Positions 24,810 to 32,847 of a stretch of 37,844 nt of DNA are shown one piece after another. The position numbers and the translations under genes were made by a program. Positions within the stretch are counted from its first letter, which is position 1; every line of letters begins with the position of its first letter. Source of the DNA: an uncultured Craurococcus sp. GTDB lineage: Bacteria; Pseudomonadota; Alphaproteobacteria; Acetobacterales; Acetobacteraceae. The notes under the pieces are model-generated. The model was given only the letters and a program-made list of their open reading frames with translations. It was not told the origin of the DNA and searched no databases. Location: the NCBI GenBank assembly GCA_902805545.1, contig CADCTD010000167.1:1-37844 (forward strand). The letters are read 5' to 3'.

Positions 24810-25979
24810 ATGGTCCCGACCCCCCGGCCCTTCCGCCTCGACATCCCCGACCAGGCCATCGCCGATCTACGGTCGCGCCTCGCGCTGACCCGCCTGCCCG
24901 ACCAGCCGCCGGGCGAGGCCTGGGCGACCGGCACGGATGTCGACTATCTCGGCGGACTGCTGGCCTACTGGCAGAGCGGCTTCAACTGGCGCCATGCCGA
25001 GGCGCGGCTGAACGCCTTCCCGCAATTCACCGTGCCCCTGCACGGCATCGACCTGCACTACCTGCATGTCCAGGGCCAGGGCCCGGCGCCGATGCCGCTG
25101 CTGCTGATGCATGGCTGGCCCGGTTCGGTCTTCGAGTTCCTCGACATCATCCCCCGCCTGACGGACCCGGCGCATTTCGGCGGCGACCCGGCGGATGCCT
25201 TCACCGTGGTCGTGCCTTCGCTGCCGGGCTACGGCCTGTCCTTCCGGCCGGGCCAGCCGCGCTTCCCGATCGAGGCGGTGGCGGATTGCCTCGCCCATCT
25301 GATGACGGGCGTGCTCGGCTATGAGCGCTTCGGCGCCCAGGGCGGCGACTGGGGCGGCTTCACTGCCTCCCGCCTTGGCGTCGCGCATCCGGAGAAGCTG
25401 GTCGGCATTCACCTCAACCTGCTCTCCCTCCGCCCCGACCAGCCGCCGCCCGAGACGCCGACCGCCGAGGAGGCCCGCTACCAGGAGGAGGTCGCGCATT
25501 GGATGCGGGAGGAGACGGGCTACCAGTGGATCCAGGGCACCCGGCCGCAGACCCTGGCCTTCGCGCTGAACGACAGCCCGGCCGGGCTCGCCGCCTGGAT
25601 CGTCGAGAAGTTCCGCACCTGGTCCGATTGCGACGGCGACGTCGAGAGCGTCCATCCGCGCGACCGGCTGCTGGCGAACATCGCCCTCTACTGGTTCACC
25701 GGCTGCATCGGCGCCTCCTTCTGGCCCTACTACGCCCGGATGCACGGCGCCTGGCCGATCCCCGAGGGCCGCACCGTCGACGTGCCGATGGGCTATGCCG
25801 CCTTCCCGAAGGAGATCAGGCGCCCGCCCCGCAGCATCGCGGAGCGGACCTACACCGATATCCGCCGCTGGACGGAGATGCCGAAGGGCGGCCATTTCGC
25901 CGCCATGGAGCAGCCGGTGGCACTGGCCGAGGAGATCGCGGCCTTCTTCCGGCCGCTGCGTGGCTTGGCAGGCAGGTAG
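24810..25979 (+). CDS. Epoxide hydrolase (alpha/beta hydrolase, EHN domain)
   Basis: A 389-residue protein with the N-terminal EHN domain (FRLDIPDQAIADLRSRLALT, then WATGTDVDYL) followed by the alpha/beta hydrolase fold. Catalytic features are the oxyanion HGWPGS (101-106), nucleophile D180 in GAQGGDWGG, and the C-terminal histidine near 362 in PKGGHFAAMEQP. Conserved tyrosines of the cap (ALYWFTGCIGASFWPYY) would position the epoxide. It adds water to epoxides to give diols; relatives resemble microsomal epoxide hydrolase. ATG 24810 has a strong GGGAGGAGG upstream. The following GMC oxidoreductase, 41 nt away on the same strand, may act on the product. Confidence 0.92.
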   Translation: MVPTPRPFRLDIPDQAIADLRSRLALTRLPDQPPGEAWATGTDVDYLGGLLAYWQSGFNWRHAEARLNAFPQFTVPLHGIDLHYLHVQGQGPAPMPLLLMHGWPGSVFEFLDIIPRLTDPAHFGGDPADAFTVVVPSLPGYGLSFRPGQPRFPIEAVADCLAHLMTGVLGYERFGAQGGDWGGFTASRLGVAHPEKLVGIHLNLLSLRPDQPPPETPTAEEARYQEEVAHWMREETGYQWIQGTRPQTLAFALNDSPAGLAAWIVEKFRTWSDCDGDVESVHPRDRLLANIALYWFTGCIGASFWPYYARMHGAWPIPEGRTVDVPMGYAAFPKEIRRPPRSIAERTYTDIRRWTEMPKGGHFAAMEQPVALAEEIAAFFRPLRGLAGR

Positions 25980-26020
25980 GACGGCCATAGCCTCCCCGGT
26001 CGGGGAGGACAGCACCGCCG

Positions 26021-27664
26021 ATGGATGCCGACAGCTTCGACTATGTCATCGTGGGGTCTGGTGCCGCCGGCTCCGTCCTCGCCAACCGGCTCAGCGCCGA
26101 CCCGGGCATCACCGTCTGCGTGCTGGAGGCCGGGCCGCCGGACCGCAACCCCTTCATCCACATCCCCGCCGGCTTCATCAAGACGCTGGTCGACCCCGGC
26201 GTCACCTGGCAGTTCAAGACCGAGCCGCTGCCGATGACCGGCGGGCGGCGCATCAGCACGACGCAGGGTCGGACGCTGGGCGGCTCCTCCTCCGTCAACG
26301 GCATGGTCTACAACCGCGGCCAGCCGGCCGATCTCGACAGCTGGGCGCAGCGCGGCAACCGGGGCTGGGGCTATGCCGACTGCCTGCCCTATTACCGCCG
26401 CAGCGAGAACCGCATCGGCCCCGGGGGCACCGATGTCCACGAATCGCGCGGGCGGAACGAGGACGGCATCCCGGTCACCGACATGGACTGGATCCATCCG
26501 GTCTCGGAGGCCTTCATCGAGGGCTGCGTCGGCCTCGGCATCCCCCGCGCCCTCGACTACAACAGCGGCGACCAGGCCGGCGTCGGCTATTTCCAGCGCG
26601 CCATCCGCAACGGGCGACGGGTCTCGGCGGCGCGGGCCTTCCTCAAGCCGGCGATGCGGCGGCCCAATCTCGAGGTGCGGACCAATGCGCGGGCCAGCGC
26701 CATCCTCTTCGAGGGCAAGCGCGCCGTCGGCATCCGCTACCTCGCCGCCCGCGGCGCCCCGCCGCGCGAGGTGCGGGCGCGGCGCGAGGTCATCCTCTCC
26801 GCCGGGACGGTGAACACGGCGCGGCTGCTGCAGGTCTCGGGCGTCGGGCCGGTCGACCTGCTGGAGCGCCTCGGCGTGCCGGTCGTGCATGCGCTGCGCG
26901 GCGTCGGCGCCAATTTCCGCGACCACTACGCCTCGCGCGTCGTCATGCGGGCGAAGCCGGGCGTCGAGACGCTGAACCAGCTCGGCCGCGGCGTGAAGCT
27001 TGGCCTGCAGATCGCCCGCTGGGGATTGCGCAAGCCCAGCATCCTCGCCGTCGCGCCGTCGCACGTCCACGTCTTCTGGAAGAGCTTCGAGGGGCTCGAC
27101 GCGCCGGACCTGCAATGCGTCTTCACCCCCGGCTCCTATGTCGAGGGCAAGGTCTATGTGCTGGACGACTATCCGGGCGTGACCGCCGGCGCCTGGCAGC
27201 ACCGGCCGGAGAGCACCGGCTGGGTCACGGCGCGCAGCACGGATGTCTTCGAGGACCCGGTGATCAACCCGAACTACCTCTCCGACCCGATGGATGTGCG
27301 CGTGCATCTCGGCGGCATGCGGCTGGTGCGGCGGATGCTGGCGACGCCGGACCTCAGCCGCTACCTGGAGGCCGAGACCCTGCCCGGACCCCAGGCGCAG
27401 ACGGATGACGAGCTGCTCGACTTCGCCAAGCGCAACGGCAGCACCACCTACCACCTGATCGGCACCGCCCGCATGGGGCCGGAGACCGACCCGTCCGCGG
27501 TGGTGAGCGACCGCCTGCTGGTGCATGGCATGCAGGGGCTGCGCGTCGTCGATGCCTCCATCATGCCGAGCATGCCGTCCGCCAATACCTATGCGACGAC
27601 GATGATGATCGCGGAGAAGGCGGCGGATTTCATCCTCGGGCGGGAGGAGGCCGCCGCCGCCTGA
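26021..27664 (+). CDS. GMC-family FAD-dependent oxidoreductase
   Basis: A 547-residue glucose-methanol-choline oxidoreductase. The ADP-binding loop is YVIVGSGAAGSVLANRLS (8-25), followed by the GMC signature region GRTLGGSSSVNGMVYNRG and SAGTVNTARLLQVSGVGP. The C-terminal catalytic part has TYHLIGTARMG (active-site His) and VVDASIMPSMPSANTYATT (active-site Asn). It oxidises an alcohol to an aldehyde or ketone using FAD and is choline-dehydrogenase-like, but the substrate is not predictable. No signal peptide. GGAGG lies about 13 nt before the ATG. Probably co-transcribed with the epoxide hydrolase. Confidence 0.92.
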   Translation: MDADSFDYVIVGSGAAGSVLANRLSADPGITVCVLEAGPPDRNPFIHIPAGFIKTLVDPGVTWQFKTEPLPMTGGRRISTTQGRTLGGSSSVNGMVYNRGQPADLDSWAQRGNRGWGYADCLPYYRRSENRIGPGGTDVHESRGRNEDGIPVTDMDWIHPVSEAFIEGCVGLGIPRALDYNSGDQAGVGYFQRAIRNGRRVSAARAFLKPAMRRPNLEVRTNARASAILFEGKRAVGIRYLAARGAPPREVRARREVILSAGTVNTARLLQVSGVGPVDLLERLGVPVVHALRGVGANFRDHYASRVVMRAKPGVETLNQLGRGVKLGLQIARWGLRKPSILAVAPSHVHVFWKSFEGLDAPDLQCVFTPGSYVEGKVYVLDDYPGVTAGAWQHRPESTGWVTARSTDVFEDPVINPNYLSDPMDVRVHLGGMRLVRRMLATPDLSRYLEAETLPGPQAQTDDELLDFAKRNGSTTYHLIGTARMGPETDPSAVVSDRLLVHGMQGLRVVDASIMPSMPSANTYATTMMIAEKAADFILGREEAAAA

Positions 27665-27671
27665 TCCCTCG

Positions 27672-28760
27672 CTACCGCTGCGAGGTGGTCACCGCGACGA
27701 AATTGGCCGCGCTGTCCTCGGCCACGCGGAACCACTGGATCTGCTCCAGCCGGAACTTGTCCCAGTGCTCGTGGATGCGCTTGAAGCGGGCATTCTGCGC
27801 GCCAAGCTCCGCATAGAGCTCCTGCGCCGAGCGGTAGAGCGCGGCCATCACCTCCCGCGGATAGGGGCGGAGCTGCGTGCCGCCCGCCACCAGCCGCCGC
27901 AGCGCCGGAGGGTTCAGCACGTCGTATTTCGCCGCCGTCGCATGCCAGGCCTCGGCGCAGGCCGCCTCCAGCATGGACTGGTAGGGCTTCGGCAGCGCGT
28001 CCCAGCTGCGCTGGTTCACGATGAAGTCGGAGCTCGGCCCGATCTCCTGGAAGCCCGGATAGTAGTAGAACTTGGCCACCTGGCCGAAGCCGAGCTTCTC
28101 GTCGTCATAGGGCCCGATATACTCGGCCGCGTCGATCACGCCGCGCTCGAGCGCCGGGTAGATGTCGCTCGGCGCGATCTGCTGGGCGACGACGCCGAGC
28201 TTCGCCATCACGCTGCCGCCAAGCCCGGCGATGCGGAATTTCAGCCCCTTCAGGTCATCGACCGTGCGGATCTCCCGCTTCAGCCAGCCGCCCATCTGGG
28301 CGCCGGTGCAGGCGGAGGGGATGGCGACCACGCCCTGGTCGCGGAACACCTCCCGCAGCTGGTCCCGCCCGCCGCCATAGTTGAGCCAGGCGAACATCGC
28401 CCGGCTGGGCATGCCCCAGGGCAGGGTGGTGCTGATGGCGAGGCTCGGATCCTTGCCGAAGTAGAAGAGGCTGGCGGTGAAGCCGCACTCGACCGAGCCC
28501 TGCCCGACCGCGTCCATGATCTGCAGCGCCGGCACGATCTCTCCGGGGCCGGAGACGGAGATCTCGAAGGCCCCGTCCGACATCTCCCGCACCCGGCGCG
28601 CCACGATCTCGGCCGCGCCGTAGAGCGTGTCGAGCGTCTTCGGGAAGCTGTTCGGGCAGCGCCACCGGATGCGCGGCTGGGCGCTGGCGAGGTTGGGGGC
28701 GGCAAGTGCGGCGGCGCCGGCAAGACCGGCGATCCCGCCCGCGAGGGCGCGGCGTTCCAT
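27672..28760 (-). CDS. TRAP transporter solute-binding protein (DctP family)
   Basis: A 362-residue periplasmic receptor. The N-terminus MERRALAGGIAGLAGAAALA has twin arginines before a hydrophobic stretch, so Tat or Sec export are both possible. Family features are FPKTLDTLYGAAEIVARRVREMS, the ligand-arginine region GLKFRIAGLGGSVM, and YPALERGVIDAAEYIGPYDD. This subgroup (Dct-P with EYIGP) often binds keto- or aromatic acids, but the ligand here is unknown. No DctQ/DctM membrane genes are adjacent. GGAGG lies just before the ATG. It diverges from the uracil-catabolism operon by 128 nt, so it might supply a substrate for that pathway. Confidence 0.9.
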   Translation of the reverse strand: MERRALAGGIAGLAGAAALAAPNLASAQPRIRWRCPNSFPKTLDTLYGAAEIVARRVREMSDGAFEISVSGPGEIVPALQIMDAVGQGSVECGFTASLFYFGKDPSLAISTTLPWGMPSRAMFAWLNYGGGRDQLREVFRDQGVVAIPSACTGAQMGGWLKREIRTVDDLKGLKFRIAGLGGSVMAKLGVVAQQIAPSDIYPALERGVIDAAEYIGPYDDEKLGFGQVAKFYYYPGFQEIGPSSDFIVNQRSWDALPKPYQSMLEAACAEAWHATAAKYDVLNPPALRRLVAGGTQLRPYPREVMAALYRSAQELYAELGAQNARFKRIHEHWDKFRLEQIQWFRVAEDSAANFVAVTTSQR

Positions 28761-28888
28761 GCGATGATTCCTCCCTGTACGGCCCCTCGTGCCGAGGGCA
28801 TGCACGGAGCATAGGGCGCCGGCGCCTATTGTTGCCACCACGGAAGCGGCACTTTGAACCGGCGCCGCATCCTGGCAATCTTCCCGGC

Positions 28889-30139
28889 ATGAGCAGCAAC
28901 GCCCCGCGCCATATCCGCCTCACCTCCCACCCGGAGCCGCAGGCGCATCGCTGGCCGCTGCACTGGGCCGCGCCCACCCCGGAGGCGCGCGGACCGGTCA
29001 TCGGCTCCGTCACCCGCCCGTCCGACCGCAACGTCATCGGCACCCATGGCGGGTCCTACTCGCTCTACCGGGCGCTGGCCGTCTCGGCCGGTGCCCTGTC
29101 GCCGCTGCAGCGGCCGGACCTCGCCAATACCCATCCGGTGACCGATGTCGGGCCCTATCCGCAGTGGACGGAGCCCGGGAAGATCGTTTCGCTCGACCCC
29201 TGGGGCCATGTGACCGGCCAGGTCTTCGGCCAGGCGATCGGCGAGGGGATCGATATCCGCCCGACCATCGCCATCACCCGCGCCCGGCTGAACATGGCGG
29301 AGCTGAACGCGCTGATCGGCGCCGGCGAGCTGACGCCGGACGGGCAGGTGCTGCATGCCAATGGCGATGTCTCCGTCACCAAGGCGGCGATCGACCCGGT
29401 CTGGTGGCTGCCGGGCATCGCCGAGCGCTTCGGCGTTGCCGAGCATGACCTCCGCCGCACCCTCTTCGAGCAGACCGGGGGCATGTATCCCGAGCTGGTG
29501 ACGCGGCCGGACCTCTCGGTCTTCCTCCCCCCCATCGGCGGCATCACCGCCTATATCTTCGGCGACCCGCGGGCGCTGGCCGACCGCCATACCCGCCTCG
29601 CCTGCCGGGTGCATGACGAGTGCAACGGCTCCGACGTCTTCGGCTCCGACATCTGCACCTGCCGGCCCTATCTCATTCAGGGGATCGAGGAGGGGGTGCG
29701 CGCGGCGCAGCAGGGCGGCGTCGGCCTCGTCGTCTACAACCGGAAGGAGGGGCGGGCGCTGGGCGAGGTGACCAAATTCCTCGTCTACAATGCCCGCAAG
29801 CGCCAGGAGGGCGGCGACCAGGCCGCCACCTATTTCGAGCGGACGGAATGCGTCGCCGGCGTCCAGGATGCGCGCTTCCAGCAGCTCATGCCCGACGTGC
29901 TGCACTGGCTCGGCGTGACGCGCATCCACCGCCTCGTCTCGATGTCCAACATGAAATACGAGGCGATGGTCGAGCAGGGCATCGAGGTGCTGGAGCGCAT
30001 CCCCATCCCGCCCGACCGCATCCCGCCCGATGCCGCCGTCGAGATGGAGGCGAAGAAGGCCGCCGGCTACTTCGCCCCGGATGCCCCGAGCGCCGCCGAC
30101 CTCGCCCGCACCGTCGGCCGGCCGCTGGAGAGCATGTGA
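28889..30139 (+). CDS. GTP cyclohydrolase II-like protein, URC1 type
   Basis: A 416-residue protein whose second half is a RibA-type domain. Zinc ligands are C245, C256 and C258 (DECNGSDVFGSDICTCRP), with the same spacing as bacterial RibA. The N-terminal 200 residues are an extension absent from RibA, ending near TLFEQTGGMYPELVTRPD. The RibA substrate motif QEGRxIGL is replaced by KEGRALGEVTKFLVYNARKRQEGGD, and the NNPKK motif by MSNMKYE. This matches Urc1, a GTP-cyclohydrolase-II homologue required for uracil catabolism in the yeast Lachancea kluyveri, rather than a riboflavin enzyme. The DUF1688 and uracil phosphoribosyltransferase genes follow directly, the first by a 4-nt overlap. Confidence 0.88.
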   Translation: MSSNAPRHIRLTSHPEPQAHRWPLHWAAPTPEARGPVIGSVTRPSDRNVIGTHGGSYSLYRALAVSAGALSPLQRPDLANTHPVTDVGPYPQWTEPGKIVSLDPWGHVTGQVFGQAIGEGIDIRPTIAITRARLNMAELNALIGAGELTPDGQVLHANGDVSVTKAAIDPVWWLPGIAERFGVAEHDLRRTLFEQTGGMYPELVTRPDLSVFLPPIGGITAYIFGDPRALADRHTRLACRVHDECNGSDVFGSDICTCRPYLIQGIEEGVRAAQQGGVGLVVYNRKEGRALGEVTKFLVYNARKRQEGGDQAATYFERTECVAGVQDARFQQLMPDVLHWLGVTRIHRLVSMSNMKYEAMVEQGIEVLERIPIPPDRIPPDAAVEMEAKKAAGYFAPDAPSAADLARTVGRPLESM

Positions 30140-31251
30140 GCGAGTTGCTGACGCCGGAGGCGGTGCGGGAGCGGTGCGAGGCGCTCTTCGCGCTTGCCGA
30201 AGCGGGCGGGCTGGAAGGCTGGGTGCTGGAACCCGACAGGCTGCCGGCCGCGGCCGACTTCGTCGCGCAGGTGGTGCGGGAGAACTATCCGAGCCTCGCG
30301 GTTCCCTTCCATGCCCGCTGGCGGCATTTCGCGGTCGGCGGCGTCGACCGATGGGCTGCCCTTCCAGCCCGCGACCCGCGCATGGCCTTCGACCTCGCCA
30401 TCACCTCGGTCCTGCTCGATGCTGGCGCCGGCATGGCCTGGCGCTACCGCGAGGCGGAGACGGGCCAGGTCTTCACCCGCTCGGAAGGCCTCGCCGTCGC
30501 CAGCTTCCACATGATGATGGCCGGGGCCTTCGCCAGGGACGGGCGCAGCGCACGGGCGGATGCGGCGCGCCTCGCCGCCCTCACCGCCGCGGACCTGGCC
30601 ACCGGCTTCCAGGTCAGTGACGACAACCCGCTGGTGGGCCTCGAGGGCCGCGCTGCGCTGCTGCGCCGCCTGGGCGAGGCCGTCCCCGGCCGCCCCGGGG
30701 CGCTCTTCGACCATCTGGCGGCGCAGGCCTCGGGCGGCACCCTGCCGGCGCGGGCGATCCTCATCGCCCTGCTGCACCGGCTCGGCCCCATCTGGCCGCA
30801 TGGCGCCGATGCCTGGCCGCACCCCGCCCTCCCGGACGGGCCGGTGCCGTTCCACAAGCTCTCGCAATGGCTCGCCTATTCGCTGATCGAGCCGCTGGAG
30901 GAGGCAGGCATCCGCGTCACAGAGATCGACGCGCTGACCGGCCTGCCGGAATACCGCAACGGCGGGCTCTTTCTCGACATGGGCGTCATCCGCCTTGCCG
31001 ACCCGGCCGATGCCGGGCGCGAGCACGCGCCGGGCTCGCCGCTGGTCGTCGGCTGGCGGGCGCTGACCGTCGCGCTGCTCGACCGGATCGCGCCGCTGGT
31101 CAGGCAGCGCCTGGGTGTGACCGCGGAGGCCTTCCCGCTCGCCCGCGTGCTGGAGGGCGGCACCTGGTGGGCCGGCCGGCGGCTGGCCGCCGAGCGCCGC
31201 GCCGATGGCGGCCCGCCGCTCCGCATCGCCAGCGATGGCACAGTTTTCTAA
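30136..31251 (+). CDS. DUF1688 protein, URC4 type
   Basis: A 371-residue DUF1688 protein, the family of yeast Urc4, needed for the URC pathway of uracil breakdown; its reaction is not established. Recognisable blocks are [69 protein letters not shown] and [16 protein letters not shown]. Several conserved His, Asp and Glu residues in these blocks could form an active site. It starts at GTG 30136 inside the stop of the URC1-like gene (GTGA), showing translational coupling, and ends 10 nt before upp. No signal peptide, so cytoplasmic. Confidence 0.9.
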   Translation: MSELLTPEAVRERCEALFALAEAGGLEGWVLEPDRLPAAADFVAQVVRENYPSLAVPFHARWRHFAVGGVDRWAALPARDPRMAFDLAITSVLLDAGAGMAWRYREAETGQVFTRSEGLAVASFHMMMAGAFARDGRSARADAARLAALTAADLATGFQVSDDNPLVGLEGRAALLRRLGEAVPGRPGALFDHLAAQASGGTLPARAILIALLHRLGPIWPHGADAWPHPALPDGPVPFHKLSQWLAYSLIEPLEEAGIRVTEIDALTGLPEYRNGGLFLDMGVIRLADPADAGREHAPGSPLVVGWRALTVALLDRIAPLVRQRLGVTAEAFPLARVLEGGTWWAGRRLAAERRADGGPPLRIASDGTVF

Positions 31252-31261
31252 GAGGTCCCGA

Positions 31262-31891
31262 ATGCGCCAGGTCCATGTCGTCCGCCATCCGCTGGTGCAG
31301 CACAAGCTCTCGCTGATGCGCAGCGCGGAGCGCTCCACCCAGGGCTTCCGCCGCCTGCTGAACGAGATCGGCATGCTGCTGGCCTATGAGGTGACGCGCG
31401 ACCTGCCCCTCGAGGAGGTCGAGATCGAGACCCCCCTCTCCCGGATGAAGACGCCGATCCTCTCGGGCAAGAAGCTGGTCTTCGCCCCCATCCTCCGGGC
31501 CGGGATGGGCTTCGTCGACGGAATGCTGGACCTCGTCCCCTCGGCCCGCATCGCCCATATCGGCCTCTACCGCGACCCGAAGACGCTCCAGGCCGTCGAG
31601 TACTACTTCAAGGCCCCGCCCGACGTGGCGGAGCGCCTGGTCGTGGTGCTGGACCCGATGCTGGCCACCGCCAACAGCGCCGTCGCCGCCGTCGACCGGC
31701 TGAAGGAGCGCGGCTGCCGCGAGCTGCGGCTCGTCTGCCTCCTCGCCGCGCCGGAAGGGATCGAGCGCTTCCACGGCAGCCATCCGGAGGTGCCGATCTG
31801 GACTGCCGCCATCGACAGCCATCTCGACGGCCATGGCTACATCGTCCCTGGCCTCGGCGATGCGGGCGACCGCATGTTCGGCACGCGGTAG
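31262..31891 (+). CDS. upp: Uracil phosphoribosyltransferase (URC6 type)
   Basis: A 209-residue UPRTase that makes UMP from uracil and PRPP. The uracil-binding end is [18 protein letters not shown] (191-208), and [20 protein letters not shown] and [16 protein letters not shown] are typical. The PRPP loop reads [10 protein letters not shown] (131-140), whereas most salvage UPRTases have DPMLATGGSA. It is the third gene of the URC-like operon; UMP formation is the proposed entry step of that pathway, so the enzyme may serve catabolism rather than salvage. AGAGG lies 6 nt before ATG 31262. Confidence 0.94.
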   Translation: MRQVHVVRHPLVQHKLSLMRSAERSTQGFRRLLNEIGMLLAYEVTRDLPLEEVEIETPLSRMKTPILSGKKLVFAPILRAGMGFVDGMLDLVPSARIAHIGLYRDPKTLQAVEYYFKAPPDVAERLVVVLDPMLATANSAVAAVDRLKERGCRELRLVCLLAAPEGIERFHGSHPEVPIWTAAIDSHLDGHGYIVPGLGDAGDRMFGTR

Positions 31892-31985
31892 CGGCTGGTC
31901 GTCTGGTCCTTTGGGTAGCAATCTATCATTGAATTCGTGTTACCCGACGCCCAACTACTCGCGCCCGTATTGCGTTCCGAGATCG

Positions 31986-32420
31986 ATGTCACGCAAGTCA
32001 AAGTCAGTCCGCCGCGGCCGACAATGCGCTGCCCTGCCCTTCCGGCAGGCGGGGGGCGAGACGCAGGTGCTGCTCGTCACCAGCCGGGAGACGAAGCGCT
32101 GGGTGCTGCCCAAGGGCTGGACGGAGAAATGCGGCGGGGCCAAGCAGGCCGAGCGGGAGGCTTTCGAGGAGGCCGGCATCCGCGGCCGCATCGCCCGTAA
32201 GCCGATCGGCCATTATGCCTATCCGAAGCGCCTGAACGACGGCGCGACGGTGACCTGCGAGGTGGACGTCTTCCCGCTCGCCGTCGATAAGCTGCTGGAG
32301 GACTGGCCGGAGAAGTCGCAGCGCGAGCGCCGCTGGTTCACCCTGCCCGAGGCCGCCATGGCAGTGCAGGAAGGCGGCCTGATCACGCTGATGCTAAACC
32401 TCGCCAAACCCGAGACCTGA
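31986..32420 (+). CDS. NUDIX hydrolase
   Basis: A 144-residue NUDIX protein of the diphosphoinositol-polyphosphate/Ap4A type. The box is KGWTEKCGGAKQAEREAFEE followed by AGIRG; the REAFEEAGI core with its metal-binding glutamates is intact. The VLPKGW lead-in is typical of this alphaproteobacterial group. Substrates of relatives are nucleoside polyphosphates. ATG 31986 gives a basic N-terminus (MSRKSKSVRRGRQCAALPF). The preceding 94 nt are less GC-rich and could hold a promoter, although no clear box or strong SD is visible. Confidence 0.87.
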   Translation: MSRKSKSVRRGRQCAALPFRQAGGETQVLLVTSRETKRWVLPKGWTEKCGGAKQAEREAFEEAGIRGRIARKPIGHYAYPKRLNDGATVTCEVDVFPLAVDKLLEDWPEKSQRERRWFTLPEAAMAVQEGGLITLMLNLAKPET

Positions 32421-32768
32421 TCAGGCCCCGGCCTCCTCCGCCGCATCGAGGACATGCAGCGCATAGGTGAAGGCAGCGCCGGCATTGAGCGCGACGGCGA
32501 CGCCCATCGCCTCCGCCATCTCCGCCTTGCTGGCGCCGGCGGCCTTCGCCTTCCGCACATGCGCGTCGATGCAGCCGTCGCAGCGCGTGGTGATGGCGAC
32601 GGCGATCGCGATCAGCTCCCGCGTCTTGGCATCCAGGTGCTGTGTCGTGGCGGCACCGCGGCTGAGCGCGCCGAAGCCCTTCACCAGCTCCGGATGCAGC
32701 GCGTTGAGCTCCTTGCCCCGCGCCCGCTCGGCGGCGTTGTAGGCATCCCAGTCCTTGATGGCGCTCAC
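32421..32768 (-). CDS. Carboxymuconolactone decarboxylase/AhpD-like protein
   Basis: A 115-residue all-helical protein of the CMD family. The redox motif is CDGCIDAH (CxxCxxxH), as in AhpD-type alkylhydroperoxidases, preceded by TRELIAIAVAITTR and followed by FTYALHVLDAAEEAGA. This suggests thiol-based peroxidase activity instead of decarboxylation. An in-frame TTG exists at 32783, but GTG 32768 has a good GGGGGAG six to seven nt upstream (minus strand) and is preferred. It lies downstream of clpA but beyond a terminator hairpin. Its stop abuts the convergent NUDIX stop. Confidence 0.88.
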   Translation of the reverse strand: MSAIKDWDAYNAAERARGKELNALHPELVKGFGALSRGAATTQHLDAKTRELIAIAVAITTRCDGCIDAHVRKAKAAGASKAEMAEAMGVAVALNAGAAFTYALHVLDAAEEAGA

Positions 32769-32788
32769 TGGCTTCTCCCCCAAATGGC

Positions 32789-32818
32789 AACGGGCGCGGA
32801 GGATGTCCTCCGCGCCCG
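32789..32818 (-). terminator. Terminator hairpin after clpA
   Basis: Arms CGGGCGCGGAGGA (32791-32803) and TCCTCCGCGCCCG (32806-32818) pair over 12-13 bp with a tiny loop. On the minus strand a TTGCCATTT tail follows. It lies 30 nt after the clpA stop and just before the CMD gene, so it should end clpA transcription or attenuate read-through. Confidence 0.75.
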
Positions 32819-32847
32819 CTCATTCTCCGTCAGGATGGGATGGAGCG

